Source: Nocardia ninae NBRC 108245 (GTDB taxonomy: Bacteria; Actinomycetota; Actinomycetes; Mycobacteriales; Mycobacteriaceae). Taken from it: DNA of 64,000 bases. The DNA is taken from the NCBI RefSeq assembly GCF_007990755.1, contig NZ_BJXA01000012.1, positions 62,001 through 126,000 on the forward strand, given 5' to 3'. This document shows, piece after piece, positions 1 through 8,581 of the stretch. Positions within the stretch are counted from its first letter, which is position 1. The number at the start of each line of letters is the position of its first letter. A program made the translations under genes and the position numbers. Under the pieces are notes generated by a model that worked only from the letters and a program-made list of their open reading frames with translations, ran no database searches and was not told the origin of the DNA.

Positions 1-1
1 G

Positions 2-766
2 GTGCAGGCCAAGATCTCTGGCGCCGGGCTGGAGCGCTCCTGGGGCGCCGACTCGGAGTCGACCAGCGTGCCCGAGCTCGAACCGTCGCCCACCAACGGC
101 GCGATGACCTCGCCCGCGGTGATCCGCGGGACCAACGCGCCGGAGCCGACTGTGCCGACCCGGCGGGGTCCCGCACACGCGGCGCCGTCGAACGAGCACA
201 ACGGCACGCCTCGCCAGGCCGAGGGTCCGTGGACCGCGGCACAGCGGGCGATACCGCGCGAAGAGCGGTTCGACACCGGCCCGCAGCACGCGGCACCGCC
301 CGCCTCCGGGCCCGCCACCTCCGCGTACTCCCAATTCGTGTCCCCGCCAACGGTTTCCACCCCGCCGGACAACGCGGACCGGTTGCTGACCGATACCGGT
401 ACGTGGCGGCTGCCGGATGCGCCGCCGGAGCCCCACCACGGCGTCAACGGGGCGGCGCCTGCGGGCGCGGGACCGCGCACCACGCGTAACGGACTTGTCA
501 AGCGCAACAAGAAGTCTCGTTCCGCGGGCACGGCGCCGGGCACCGAACCGCGCCGGGAAACCAACGGCGCCAACGAACGTCGCGATCGGGCGCCGATTCC
601 GGAACGCTCGCCGGAGGAAACCCGTAGCATGCTTTCGTCGTTCCGGGCCGGACACGAGCGCGGTGTACCGCCGCCGCCGTCGACGACCCGTCCGTATGTC
701 GGTGCCCGCGACCACGACGCCCGCGCCGACGATCAGGCTCAGACCATCGCAGAGGAGAACCGGTGA
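2..766 (+). CDS. C-terminal tail of conservon sensor kinase-like protein (CvnA), 5' truncated by window edge
   Basis: The open frame runs in from the window edge to the TGA at 764-766. The visible residues are a Pro/Ala/Arg/Thr-rich low-complexity tail with no catalytic motif, as is usual for the C-terminus of actinomycete CvnA proteins (membrane histidine-kinase-like, ATPase-containing). The assignment rests on context: the stop overlaps the start of a roadblock/LC7 gene, followed by DUF742 and a small GTPase, the canonical cvnABCD order. The kinase domain, sensor and true start lie outside the window, so the first codon here should not be taken as the start. The protein is expected at the membrane, passing a signal to the CvnB/C/D partners. 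Confidence 0.75.
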   Translation: MQAKISGAGLERSWGADSESTSVPELEPSPTNGAMTSPAVIRGTNAPEPTVPTRRGPAHAAPSNEHNGTPRQAEGPWTAAQRAIPREERFDTGPQHAAPPASGPATSAYSQFVSPPTVSTPPDNADRLLTDTGTWRLPDAPPEPHHGVNGAAPAGAGPRTTRNGLVKRNKKSRSAGTAPGTEPRRETNGANERRDRAPIPERSPEETRSMLSSFRAGHERGVPPPPSTTRPYVGARDHDARADDQAQTIAEENR

Positions 767-1191
767 CCACTCACTTGCCGAGCGCCGACCCGCACACGTT
801 CAACTGGATGCTCGCCAACTTCGTCCGGGAAACCGACGGCGTCCGCGACACCGTGGCGGTCTCCTCGGACGGATTGCTCATCGCGATGTCCGATGGTCTG
901 GACCGCACCTCAGCCGACCGGCTCTCCGCCATGGTGTCCGGTCTGGCCAGCCTCGCCAAGAGCGCATCGCGCAGTTACTCGTTCGATGGGCTCAAACTGA
1001 TCATGATCGAGATGAAGCGGGGCTTCCTGCTCGTCTCGGCCATGGGTGACGGCAGTTGCCTGGGCGTCATCGCCGACGGTAACTGCGATGTCGGTCTGGT
1101 CGGCTACGAAATGGCCGTGCTGGCCGAACGCGCCGGGTCGCTCCTTGACCCGACGTTGATTTCCGAATTGCGAGAGACGTTGCGAAGATGA
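763..1191 (+). CDS. Roadblock/LC7 domain protein (CvnB)
   Basis: This 142-residue protein is a single roadblock/LC7 fold: an N-terminal helix (FNWMLANFVRETDGV), a strand with SSDGLLIAMS, a helix rich in Ala/Ser (LSAMVSGLASLAKSA) and a C-terminal strand-helix ending in LRETLRR. Roadblock proteins in conservons bind the small GTPase and act as regulators of its nucleotide cycle. GTG at 763 overlaps the upstream stop and GAGGAG lies just upstream, so the gene is translationally coupled to CvnA. Its stop in turn overlaps the CvnC start. Length and order are normal for the family. Confidence 0.9.
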   Translation: MTTHLPSADPHTFNWMLANFVRETDGVRDTVAVSSDGLLIAMSDGLDRTSADRLSAMVSGLASLAKSASRSYSFDGLKLIMIEMKRGFLLVSAMGDGSCLGVIADGNCDVGLVGYEMAVLAERAGSLLDPTLISELRETLRR

Positions 1192-1634
1192 GAGATCCTG
1201 ACCGGCCGAGGCTGCCGGACCCGCGGATGATCCCGATGAACCAGATGTTCGGATGGTTCGATCCGGATCGTCCAGGCCAAAAAGAAGCCCCGGCCGAAGA
1301 GCTTGTCGACAGTGATGAACAGTTTGTGCGTCCCTTTGTCGTCACCGCGGGGCGCACCACGCCGTTGATGGACGGTTTGCGCATCGAAACCCTGGTGCAG
1401 GCACCGCCTTCGGCGCTGTCCGCACCGCTGCAGTTCGAGCAGCGCACCGTGGTGCAGCTCTGTCAGCAGCCGCACTCCATCGCGGAAATCGGTACCGCGC
1501 TGCGCGTTCCGGTCGGTGTCGCGAAGGTCGTCGTGAGCGACCTCGTCGCCGGGGGCTACGCGACGGTGCGTGAGGCCGATCAACTGTCCACCGCTGCCAT
1601 CGAGAGGATCAGGGACCTTGTACGGGCACTCTGA
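1188..1634 (+). CDS. DUF742 protein (CvnC)
   Basis: A 148-residue protein with the DUF742 pattern: a variable charged N-terminus, then RPFVVTAGRTTPL (near residue 45), the QFEQRTVVQLCQQPHSIAEIG segment and a winged-helix-like end (VPVGVAKVVVSDLVAGGYATVRE). DUF742 proteins are the third member of conservons, and the C-terminal half resembles a helix-turn-helix. ATGA overlap with CvnB shows translational coupling. The precise biochemical role is not established for the family; association with the CvnB/CvnD pair is inferred from operon structure. Confidence 0.9.
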   Translation: MRDPDRPRLPDPRMIPMNQMFGWFDPDRPGQKEAPAEELVDSDEQFVRPFVVTAGRTTPLMDGLRIETLVQAPPSALSAPLQFEQRTVVQLCQQPHSIAEIGTALRVPVGVAKVVVSDLVAGGYATVREADQLSTAAIERIRDLVRAL

Positions 1635-2220
1635 CAACCCGCCGCCCGCCCCGACGATGCCGTCCTCGGTCAAGATCGTGATCAGCGGTGGATTCGGCGT
1701 CGGCAAAACCACGTTCATCGGCGCCATCTCCGAGATCGAGCCGCTGGTCACCGAGGCCGCGATGACCGAGGTCGCGATCGGCGTCGACGATCCGGGCCGG
1801 CGCGCGGAGAAGACGCAGACCACGGTCGCGCTCGACTTCGGCCGAATCACCTTGGACCGCTCGCTGATCCTGTACCTGTTCGGTACGCCGGGCCAGGACC
1901 GATTCGTCTTCCTGTGGGACGACCTGGTCGACGGCGCGCTCGGCGCGGTGATCATGGTGGACACCAGCCGGATCGGCGACTGCTACCCGGTGCTGGACTA
2001 CTTCGAGGAGAAGCAGACGCCGTTCGTGGTGGTGGTCAACCGCTTCGACAACGGCATGCATTTCGACCTCGGCGAGGTGCGCGAGGCGCTGGAACTCGAC
2101 GACTGGATCCCGGTGCTGGAATGCGATGCGCGCGACCGGGAATCGGTGAAAGAGGTGCTCGTGGCGCTGCTCGAGCAGGTCCTCTTCCATCGACTATCCG
2201 TGCAGGGAATGCCTGCCTGA
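1618..2220 (+). CDS. Conservon small GTPase / ATP-GTP binding protein (CvnD)
   Basis: A Ras-like GTPase of the conservon type. Counting from TTG 1618, the P-loop GGFGVGKTT covers residues 24-32; the effector-like TEAAMTEVAIGVDD follows, then the LYLFGTPGQDRF switch II motif and VVVNRFD in place of the usual NKxD. TTG 1618 is preferred because it gives the MYGHSDN start typical of CvnD, has GAGAGG upstream and overlaps CvnC by 17 nt; ATG 1657 is the alternative. It is the last gene of the operon, followed directly by a large hairpin. It is expected to cycle between nucleotide states under CvnB control at the membrane. Confidence 0.9.
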   Translation: MYGHSDNPPPAPTMPSSVKIVISGGFGVGKTTFIGAISEIEPLVTEAAMTEVAIGVDDPGRRAEKTQTTVALDFGRITLDRSLILYLFGTPGQDRFVFLWDDLVDGALGAVIMVDTSRIGDCYPVLDYFEEKQTPFVVVVNRFDNGMHFDLGEVREALELDDWIPVLECDARDRESVKEVLVALLEQVLFHRLSVQGMPA

Positions 2221-2230
2221 CCACTCTCCG

Positions 2231-2278
2231 CCGAACGGGACATGACCGCGACAACTGTCGCCGTCATGTCCCGTTCGG
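2231..2278 (+). terminator. Large hairpin after the conservon
   Basis: A 16-bp perfect inverted repeat (2231-2246 with 2263-2278) encloses a second 6-bp stem (GCGACA 2248-2253 with TGTCGC 2256-2261), separated by a C/C mismatch. Together they form a 22-bp, nearly uninterrupted stem with a 2-nt loop. It starts 10 nt after the cvnD stop and ends 17 nt before the next start. There is no T tract, so it is either a U-less actinobacterial terminator or an RNA-stability element. Confidence 0.7.
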
Positions 2279-2294
2279 TGTCTAGGGTGGCGGG

Positions 2295-2846
2295 GTGGGT
2301 GAGATGAAGGAGCGGATGCTCCGCGGGGAGTTGTACCGGGACAACGACGCCGAGTTGGTGGCGGAGCGGCAGCGGGCGCAGGCGCTCTGCGCGGAGTTCA
2401 ACCGGTCCGAGGCGGGCGAGGGGCGCGACGCCGTGCTGCGCGAACTGCTCGGGAAGCTGGGGGAGGGGTCGTGGATCATGCCGCGATTCCAGTGCGACTA
2501 CGGGTATCTCATCGAGATCGGGACGAACAGTTTCCTGAATTACGATGCGATCCTGCTCGATTGCGCGCCGATAGTCATCGGCGACGATGTGTCGATCGGG
2601 CCGCGATGTCAGCTGCTGACGGCGCTGCACCCGATGGAAGATCACGAGCTGCGCAGGCAGCGGTGGGAGACCGCGGCGCCGATCCGGATCGGCAACAATG
2701 TGTGGTTCGGCGGCGGGGTCATCGTGTGCCCTGGCGTCACGGTCGGCGACGACACCGTGGTCGGCGCGGGCAGCGTGGTCACCCGGGACCTGCCGTCGCG
2801 GGTGTTCGCGGCAGGCAATCCGGCGCGGGTGATCCGGCAGCTGTAG
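2295..2846 (+). CDS. Maltose/sugar O-acetyltransferase, hexapeptide-repeat family
   Basis: A 183-residue left-handed beta-helix acyltransferase of the Maa/LacA/NodL group. It transfers acetyl from acetyl-CoA to a sugar hydroxyl in the cytoplasm. The N-terminal Maa cap (KERMLRGELYRDNDAEL) is followed by hexapeptide repeats from about residue 60; IGTNSFLNYDAILLD and LTALHPMEDHELR carry the family Asn/Asp and the catalytic His, and the end VVTRDLPSRVFAAGNPARVIRQL is diagnostic. GTG 2295 is the likely start, ATG 2304 an alternative. It is a single gene after the conservon hairpin, so the real acceptor sugar cannot be told from context. Confidence 0.88.
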   Translation: MGEMKERMLRGELYRDNDAELVAERQRAQALCAEFNRSEAGEGRDAVLRELLGKLGEGSWIMPRFQCDYGYLIEIGTNSFLNYDAILLDCAPIVIGDDVSIGPRCQLLTALHPMEDHELRRQRWETAAPIRIGNNVWFGGGVIVCPGVTVGDDTVVGAGSVVTRDLPSRVFAAGNPARVIRQL

Positions 2847-2883
2847 CGCGCCGCATGTCGTAGCGGATAGTTAGCCTGGGGGC

Positions 2884-4008
2884 ATGTTGCGGACGTTGGC
2901 TGTCGAGAACTACCGGTCGTTGCGACAGCTGGCGATGCCGCTGGGGCGGCTCAACGTGGTGACCGGGGCCAATGGCAGTGGGAAGTCGAGTCTCTATCGG
3001 ACGTTGCGGCTGCTGGCGGACTTCTCGCGCAACGGAGCCATCGCCGCGCTGGCCCGCGAAGGCGGCGTGGCGTCGGCGCGGTGGGCGGGGCAGGGCAGCA
3101 CGCCCAGCGGTGATGCCGCGCTGCGGGTCGGCTTCGCCGGCGAAGACTTCGGGTACGCGGCCGAGCTCGGCACGCCGACCCCCGACCGCGAATCGAAGTT
3201 CAATCTCGACCCGGTGATCAAGGCCGAGGCGGTCTGGGCCGGGCCGGTGCTGCGCCCCTCGACCCTGCTCGCGGATCGCGGCGGCCCGGTGGTGCGCCTG
3301 CGCGCCGACGACGGCGGCTGGGCGATGGTGCCGCACGCGCTGCAACCGTTCGACAGCATGCTCAGCGAGCTGGCGGATCCGCAAAGCGCGCCGGATCTGC
3401 TGGTGCTCCGCGAGCGCATCCGGTCCTGGCGGTTCTACGACCACCTGCGCACCGACGCCGACGCGCCCGCCAGGTCGCCGCAGATCGGCACCCGCACCAC
3501 CGTCCTCGGCCACGACGGCGCCGACCTGGCGGCGGCCTTGCAGACCATCCGCGAGATCGGCGACGCGCACCTGCTCGACAAGGCGATAGATCGCGCGTTC
3601 CCCGGCAGCGAGGTCGAGATCGTCGACTACGACGGCAGATTCGAGCTCGCGCTCTATCAGCGCGGTCTGCTGCGCCCGCTCGGCGGCGCCGAACTGTCCG
3701 ACGGCACCCTGCGCTACCTGCTGCTGGTCGCGGCGCTGCTGACCCCGCGTCCCCCCGAACTCCTGGTCCTCAACGAACCCGAGACGAGCCTGCACCCCGA
3801 ACTGCTCGTGCCGCTCGCCGAGCTCATCGCCACCGTTGCCGAGGACACCCAGGTCGTCGTCGTCACGCACGCCCGCCCGCTGGTCGCCGCGCTGGCGCAG
3901 AGCACACCGGAGTTGCAGACCATCGAGCTGGTCAAGGAGAACGGCGCAACCACCATCGCGGGCCAGGGCATGTTGGATCAGCCGCCCTGGTACTGGCCGA
4001 AACGGTAG
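2884..4008 (+). CDS. RecF/SMC-like AAA family ATPase (AAA_21 type)
   Basis: A 374-residue ABC-type ATPase without a membrane partner. The N-terminus (LRTLAVENYRSLRQL) and Walker A GANGSGKS at residues 28-35 are typical of stand-alone AAA_21/RecF-like proteins. The ABC signature-like LSDGTLRYLLLVAALL and the Walker B variant LLVLNEPETSLHPE (Asn before Glu, as in many of these) follow, then the H-loop VVVTHARPLV. No TOPRIM domain follows, so it is not a full OLD nuclease. Such solitary ATPases are found near DNA-repair or defence genes, but the neighbours here (acetyltransferase, VOC protein) give no partner. The biological role is unknown. Confidence 0.8.
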   Translation: MLRTLAVENYRSLRQLAMPLGRLNVVTGANGSGKSSLYRTLRLLADFSRNGAIAALAREGGVASARWAGQGSTPSGDAALRVGFAGEDFGYAAELGTPTPDRESKFNLDPVIKAEAVWAGPVLRPSTLLADRGGPVVRLRADDGGWAMVPHALQPFDSMLSELADPQSAPDLLVLRERIRSWRFYDHLRTDADAPARSPQIGTRTTVLGHDGADLAAALQTIREIGDAHLLDKAIDRAFPGSEVEIVDYDGRFELALYQRGLLRPLGGAELSDGTLRYLLLVAALLTPRPPELLVLNEPETSLHPELLVPLAELIATVAEDTQVVVVTHARPLVAALAQSTPELQTIELVKENGATTIAGQGMLDQPPWYWPKR

Positions 4009-4100
4009 GCCTCGTGGGCTGTGATGACGACCTCCGATGAATTCCGCTCGGCAGCGCCGTCGATAATGTTGTCCCGCTTTACCGAAGGAGAACACACACC

Positions 4101-4520
4101 ATGAGCAACGGCAAAGACCTCGCCCTCACCCACGTCGGCGTGCTCGTCGGCGACCAGGACAAGGCCCTCGAGTTCTACCGCGACCTGCTCGGCCTCGAGC
4201 TCCGCCAGGACATGCCGTTCCCCGGCGGTCGCTGGCTGACGGTCGGCCCGGCCGGTCAGCCCACCATCGAGTTCCTGCTGGAGACCCCCGCGATGGTGCC
4301 CGACGACGCGGCGCGCGCGGCGGCCGAGTCCCGCCTGAACAACGGCGCGGCGGGCATGCTCATCTTCACCACCGAATCGGCCGACGACACCTTCGCTCGC
4401 CTGCGGGACGCGGGGGTCGAGGTCACCCAGGAGCCGATCACCCAGCCGTACGGCATGCGCGACTGCGGCTTCCGCGACCCCTGGGGCAACCACCTGCGGT
4501 TCTCCCAGGTGCTCGGCTGA
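4101..4520 (+). CDS. VOC family (glyoxalase/bleomycin resistance-like) protein
   Basis: A 139-residue vicinal-oxygen-chelate protein with two beta-alpha-beta-beta-beta modules: LALTHVGVLVGDQDKALEFYRDLLGL and LIFTTESADDTFARLRDAGVEVTQEP, ending in GMRDCGFRDPWGNHLRFSQ. His 11, Glu (TIEFLL) and the terminal segment are the usual metal-ligand positions. GAAGGAG precedes ATG 4101. The family includes glyoxalases, dioxygenases and drug-binding proteins; the substrate cannot be read from sequence. Confidence 0.85.
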   Translation: MSNGKDLALTHVGVLVGDQDKALEFYRDLLGLELRQDMPFPGGRWLTVGPAGQPTIEFLLETPAMVPDDAARAAAESRLNNGAAGMLIFTTESADDTFARLRDAGVEVTQEPITQPYGMRDCGFRDPWGNHLRFSQVLG

Positions 4521-4668
4521 GCCGGACGAAACTCGTTGACTCCCCGGGTTTCCCGGGGGTCACCCGGCGCGGTCGATACCGAGACCGGCCCGGCTCGGCG
4601 ACCGCCCGGCGACACGGTGTGGGATCCGTCGCATACCACTGCGGCGTCGACGGCAATACTGTCTGATC

Positions 4669-7440
4669 ATGGGCGAATCGACGAGCGAGACGCAACAGGA
4701 CGCCATCCGGCCGCTGCGCGACGACATCCGGTTTCTCGGTGGCGTCCTGGGCGACACCATCCGGGACCACGAAGGCCCCGAGGTGTTCGATCTGATCGAG
4801 CGGGTGCGCATCGAGGCCTTCCGGGTGCGCCGCGCGGAGGTCGAGCGCAGTGCGGTCGCCGAGATGCTCGACGGTGTCGACATCGCGGTGGCGCTCCCGC
4901 TGATCCGTGCGTTCAGCTATTTCGTGCTGCTGGCCAACCTGGCCGAGGACATTCAGCGTGACCGCCGCCGCAAGGCGCACGAGGCGGCCGGTGAGCCGCC
5001 GCAGGATTCGTCGCTGGCCGCCACCTATCGCAAGCTCGACGCGGCGGCGCTGGACGGTGCCGAGGTCGCCGACCTGCTGGCCGACGCGCTGGTGTCGCCG
5101 GTGATCACGGCGCACCCCACCGAGACCCGCCGCCGCACGGTCTTCGACGGGCAGACCAGGATCACCGAGCTGATGCGGCTGCGTCAGCGCTACGCCGACA
5201 CCGAGCGCGAGCGCGTCGATTACGAGCAGCAGATTCGCAGGCAGGTGCTCGGGCTGTGGCGCACCGCGCTGATCAGGTTGGCGCGCCTGCGGATCCAGGA
5301 CGAGATCTCGGTGGGTCTGCGCTACTACGACATCACCCTGTTCGACGTGATCCCGGCGATCAACGCCGAAGTGCGCGCCGCGCTGCGCTCGCGCTTTCCC
5401 GGCGTCGAGCTGCTGCCCCGGCCGATCCTGCGGCCCGGCTCGTGGATCGGCGGCGACCGAGACGGAAACCCCTATGTGACAGCGGATGTCGTGCGACAGG
5501 CCGGACACCAGGCAGCGACCGTCGCCTTCTCGCGATACCTGCGTGACCTGGTCGAACTGGAGAAGGCGCTGGCGTTGTCGGCGCGCTTGGTCCCGGTGAC
5601 GCCTGCGGTCGCGGCGCTCGCCGAAGCCGGATACCCCGACCCGTCGACCCATGCCGATGAACCGTATCGCCGTGCGGTGCACAGCATCCGGGCCCGGCTG
5701 ACGGCGACCACGCGCCGCGCCCTCGGCGACGTACCGCCGAACGGACTGGATGCCGGCGCCGAACCGTATCCGACGCCGCAGGCGGTGCTCGACGATCTCG
5801 ACGCCGTGGACGCCTCGCTGCGCGCCAGCGGTGACGGGCTGCTCGCCGACGACAAGCTCGCCGCGCTGCGACATGCCATCGAGACCTTCGGCTTCCACCT
5901 CCAGGGCCTGGACATGCGGCAGAACTCGGAGGTGCACGAACAGGTCGTGGCCGAGCTACTGGCTTGGGCCGGTGTGCATCCGGACTACGCGAGCCTGTCC
6001 GAACACGAGCGGGTCGAACTGCTCGCGGACGAGCTGCGCACCCGGCGCCCGCTGCTCGGCCCGTACGCCAGGCTGAGCGAGCTGGCCCGCAAGGAAGTCG
6101 ACATCGTCTGCGCCGCACGCGATGTGGTGGACACCTTCGGCACCGAGGCGGTGCCCAACTACATCATCAGCATGTGTACCTCGGTCAGCGACATGCTGGA
6201 GGCGGCGTTGCTGCTGAAGGAGGGCGGCCTGCTCGATCCCGGTGAGCCGGACGGCCCGCCGCACTGCTCGGTGGGCATCGTCCCGCTCTTCGAGACGATC
6301 GAGGACCTCGGTGCGGGCGCGGCGACGTTGGCTGCCGCACTGGATGTTCCGGTGTACCGCGACCTGGTCGCGGCGCGCGGGATGCGGCAGGAGGTGATGC
6401 TCGGGTACTCCGACTCCAATAAAGACGGCGGATACCTGGCCGCGAACTGGGCGCTGTACCGCGCCGAACTCGACCTGGTCGACGTGGCGCGCAAGGCCGG
6501 AATTCGTTTGCGGCTCTTCCACGGTCGCGGCGGCACCGTCGGTCGTGGCGGTGGCCGCAGCTACGACGCCATCCTGGCTCAGCCCGCCGGCGCGGTGCAC
6601 GGCTCGCTGCGGCTGACCGAGCAGGGTGAGGTGATCGCCGCCAAGTACGCCGAACCCGGTGCCGCACACCGCAATCTGGAGTCGCTCATCGCGGGCACGC
6701 TGGAGTCGACGCTGCTCGACGTGGAGGGACTCGGGCCGGACGCGGAGCCGTCCTACGAGCTGATGGACGAGCTGGCCGACCGGGCCCGCGCGGCGTATTC
6801 CCGGCTGGTGCACGAAACTCCGGGCTTCGTCGAGTATTTCCGGCAGTCCACCCCGGTGGCCGAGGTCGGCGACCTGAATATCGGCAGCAGGCCCGCCTCC
6901 CGTAAACCGACCAACTCGGTAGGGGATCTGCGCGCCATCCCGTGGGTGATGTCCTGGAGCCAGGCCAGGGTGATGCTGCCCGGCTGGTACGGCACCGGAA
7001 CCGCGTTGGAGGAGTGGATCGGTGGCGATCCCGAACGGCTCGCGACGCTGACCGACCTGTACCGCCGGTGGCCGTTTCTGCGCACCGTGCTGTCGAACCT
7101 GGCGCAGGTGATGGCCAAGAGCGACCTCGATATCGCCGCCCGCTACGCCGAGCTGGTCGAGGATGCGGCGTTGCGGGAGAAGATCTTCGGCATGATCCGC
7201 GACGAGCACGCCAGGACCATCCGGATGCACGCCGCGATCACCGGCAACGATCACCTGCTCGCCGACAACCCGTCGCTGGCCGAGTCGATCCACAACCGCT
7301 TCCCATACCTGGAGCCGCTGAACCAGATGCAGGTGGAGCTGCTGCGCAGGCTCCGCGGGGGTGACGACAGCGAGTTGGTGAAGCGCGGCATCCTGCTCAC
7401 CATGAACGGTCTCGCCACCGCCCTGCGCAACTCGGGCTAG
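4669..7440 (+). CDS. ppc: Phosphoenolpyruvate carboxylase
   Basis: A 923-residue enzyme that carboxylates PEP with bicarbonate to oxaloacetate, replenishing the TCA cycle. It has normal bacterial length. Diagnostic motifs: TAHPTETRR with the catalytic His 149, [11 protein letters not shown] near residue 262, [12 protein letters not shown] near 578, the mobile catalytic loop [13 protein letters not shown] near 617-629, and the C-terminal RNSG (classically RNTG). It stands alone, between a VOC gene and a convergent LysR gene, with a short hairpin after the stop. The plant-type N-terminal phosphorylation site is absent; allosteric control by aspartate and acetyl-CoA is expected from the family. 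Confidence 0.97.
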   Translation: MGESTSETQQDAIRPLRDDIRFLGGVLGDTIRDHEGPEVFDLIERVRIEAFRVRRAEVERSAVAEMLDGVDIAVALPLIRAFSYFVLLANLAEDIQRDRRRKAHEAAGEPPQDSSLAATYRKLDAAALDGAEVADLLADALVSPVITAHPTETRRRTVFDGQTRITELMRLRQRYADTERERVDYEQQIRRQVLGLWRTALIRLARLRIQDEISVGLRYYDITLFDVIPAINAEVRAALRSRFPGVELLPRPILRPGSWIGGDRDGNPYVTADVVRQAGHQAATVAFSRYLRDLVELEKALALSARLVPVTPAVAALAEAGYPDPSTHADEPYRRAVHSIRARLTATTRRALGDVPPNGLDAGAEPYPTPQAVLDDLDAVDASLRASGDGLLADDKLAALRHAIETFGFHLQGLDMRQNSEVHEQVVAELLAWAGVHPDYASLSEHERVELLADELRTRRPLLGPYARLSELARKEVDIVCAARDVVDTFGTEAVPNYIISMCTSVSDMLEAALLLKEGGLLDPGEPDGPPHCSVGIVPLFETIEDLGAGAATLAAALDVPVYRDLVAARGMRQEVMLGYSDSNKDGGYLAANWALYRAELDLVDVARKAGIRLRLFHGRGGTVGRGGGRSYDAILAQPAGAVHGSLRLTEQGEVIAAKYAEPGAAHRNLESLIAGTLESTLLDVEGLGPDAEPSYELMDELADRARAAYSRLVHETPGFVEYFRQSTPVAEVGDLNIGSRPASRKPTNSVGDLRAIPWVMSWSQARVMLPGWYGTGTALEEWIGGDPERLATLTDLYRRWPFLRTVLSNLAQVMAKSDLDIAARYAELVEDAALREKIFGMIRDEHARTIRMHAAITGNDHLLADNPSLAESIHNRFPYLEPLNQMQVELLRRLRGGDDSELVKRGILLTMNGLATALRNSG

Positions 7441-7441
7441 C

Positions 7442-7461
7442 GCCACGTCCGGTTACGTGGC
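7442..7461 (+). terminator. Short hairpin after ppc
   Basis: GCCACGT (7442-7448) pairs with ACGTGGC (7455-7461) across a 6-nt loop, 2 nt after the ppc stop. No clear T tract follows. It is the only structure seen between ppc and the convergent LysR gene. Confidence 0.45.
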
Positions 7462-7610
7462 AGCGGTGGCACCGTGCCTGTCGTCGCACACCCTTCGACA
7501 TCCGCACGCGTGTCAGGGCGGCGAGTCGGTGTGCGGGAAATCAGCAGGTGTGCGCCACTACTGCAAGCGGCTCCGCCAAGCGTGGCTCCGTGCGCAGTCA
7601 GGCGACTTCG

Positions 7611-8510
7611 CTACACCGCATCCCGCGCCCGGGCCGCGTGGCTCAGCGTGGTGTCGATGAACGCCTGCGCCGCGGCGGTGAGCGGCCCGCCGCGGTGCAC
7701 CAGCCATTGCGGCAGCTTCTCCGGCGGGTCGAACCGGTACACCTCGGCCCCCGCCCGGCAGGCCAGGTCGTGCCACCCGTCGGGCATCAGCCCCGCGCCG
7801 ATGCCGCGCAGCACCATCGGCAGCACCACGCTGCGGTCACCGACCTCGGCGGCGATGCGCAGATCGCCGACCGTGGCGGCGAGCCGGTCGAACCGGGCCC
7901 GGACGGCGGTGGCCGGCTGGGTGATCACGAAGCTCATGCCGCGCAGGTCTTCTGGCGTCACTGTGCCATCGGTGCCGATCTTGGTGCCCGGCGGCGCCAC
8001 CAGCAGGAACTGTTCGTCGCGCAGGTGATGGGCCACCAGACCGCGGCCTGCGGGCCGTTCCGCGCTGCCGCACACCCCCGCCTCGCAGCGCCCGCGCAAC
8101 ACCATGGCGACCACCTCCGCCGCGGACAGCGCCGACCAGGTGCCCACCGTCAGGCCGGGGTGATGCTCACGCAGTTCGGCGATGGTGCTGATCACCGGTT
8201 CCAGCGTCGAGGACGAGGTGGCCGCGACATCGACGCGACCGACCACGCCCGCGCCGACGGCCTGCGCGGCGGCCCGCAGCGCATCCAGGTCGCGCAGCAC
8301 CTGGCGCGCCCGGTCGGCCATGAATTCCCCGGCATTGCTCAGCACGGCATTGCGGCCGACCCGATGGAACAGCGCCACCCCGAGTTCGCGCTCCAGCTTG
8401 CCGATCGCGCGCGACAGCGACGGCTGGGCTACTCGTAAAGCCCGCGCAGCGTGGGTGAACCCGCCGTGCTCGACGATCGCGACGAAGTACTCGAGTTGCC
8501 TGCGTTCCAT
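7611..8510 (-). CDS. LysR family transcriptional regulator
   Basis: A 299-residue LysR-type regulator. The N-terminal winged HTH (RRQLEYFVAIVEHGGFTHAARALRVAQPSLSRAIGKLERELGVALF) is followed by a two-subdomain effector-binding region. It is divergent from the gamma-glutamyltransferase-like gene, the usual geometry for a LysR protein controlling its neighbour. The effector is probably a metabolite of that enzyme or of the peptide transporter beyond it (inference). The start ATG 8510 gives the standard MERRQLEYF beginning. Confidence 0.92.
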   Translation of the reverse strand: MERRQLEYFVAIVEHGGFTHAARALRVAQPSLSRAIGKLERELGVALFHRVGRNAVLSNAGEFMADRARQVLRDLDALRAAAQAVGAGVVGRVDVAATSSSTLEPVISTIAELREHHPGLTVGTWSALSAAEVVAMVLRGRCEAGVCGSAERPAGRGLVAHHLRDEQFLLVAPPGTKIGTDGTVTPEDLRGMSFVITQPATAVRARFDRLAATVGDLRIAAEVGDRSVVLPMVLRGIGAGLMPDGWHDLACRAGAEVYRFDPPEKLPQWLVHRGGPLTAAAQAFIDTTLSHAARARDAV

Positions 8511-8581
8511 AACCGTAGGCTATCGGTTTGGTGCCATAGATGTCTTGGACGTACGTACCGCTCCGGGGAGATACTCACCAG
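8511..8581 (+). promoter_or_regulatory. Divergent promoter region with candidate LysR box
   Basis: This is the 71-bp gap between the LysR start and the preferred GTG start of the transferase gene. CTAT (8520-8523) and ATAG (8536-8539) form an inverted repeat with a 12-bp spacer, roughly the dyad expected of a LysR recruitment site. GGGGAG at 8565-8570 is the likely ribosome site for GTG 8582. The box is suggested by position and symmetry only. Confidence 0.35.

Noticed and set aside
4021-4100. Considered a regulatory RNA or riboswitch before the VOC gene.
   Set aside because: Too short and without a recognisable fold; only a ribosome site (GAAGGAG) is evident.
5956-7446. Long open frame antisense to ppc (about 496 codons), and similar antisense frames over the arg genes, the ABC ATPase and argB.
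   Set aside because: They are mirror frames of strongly coding high-GC genes with third-position G/C bias; their products are His/Arg/Gln-rich and lack domains, and no ribosome sites fit.
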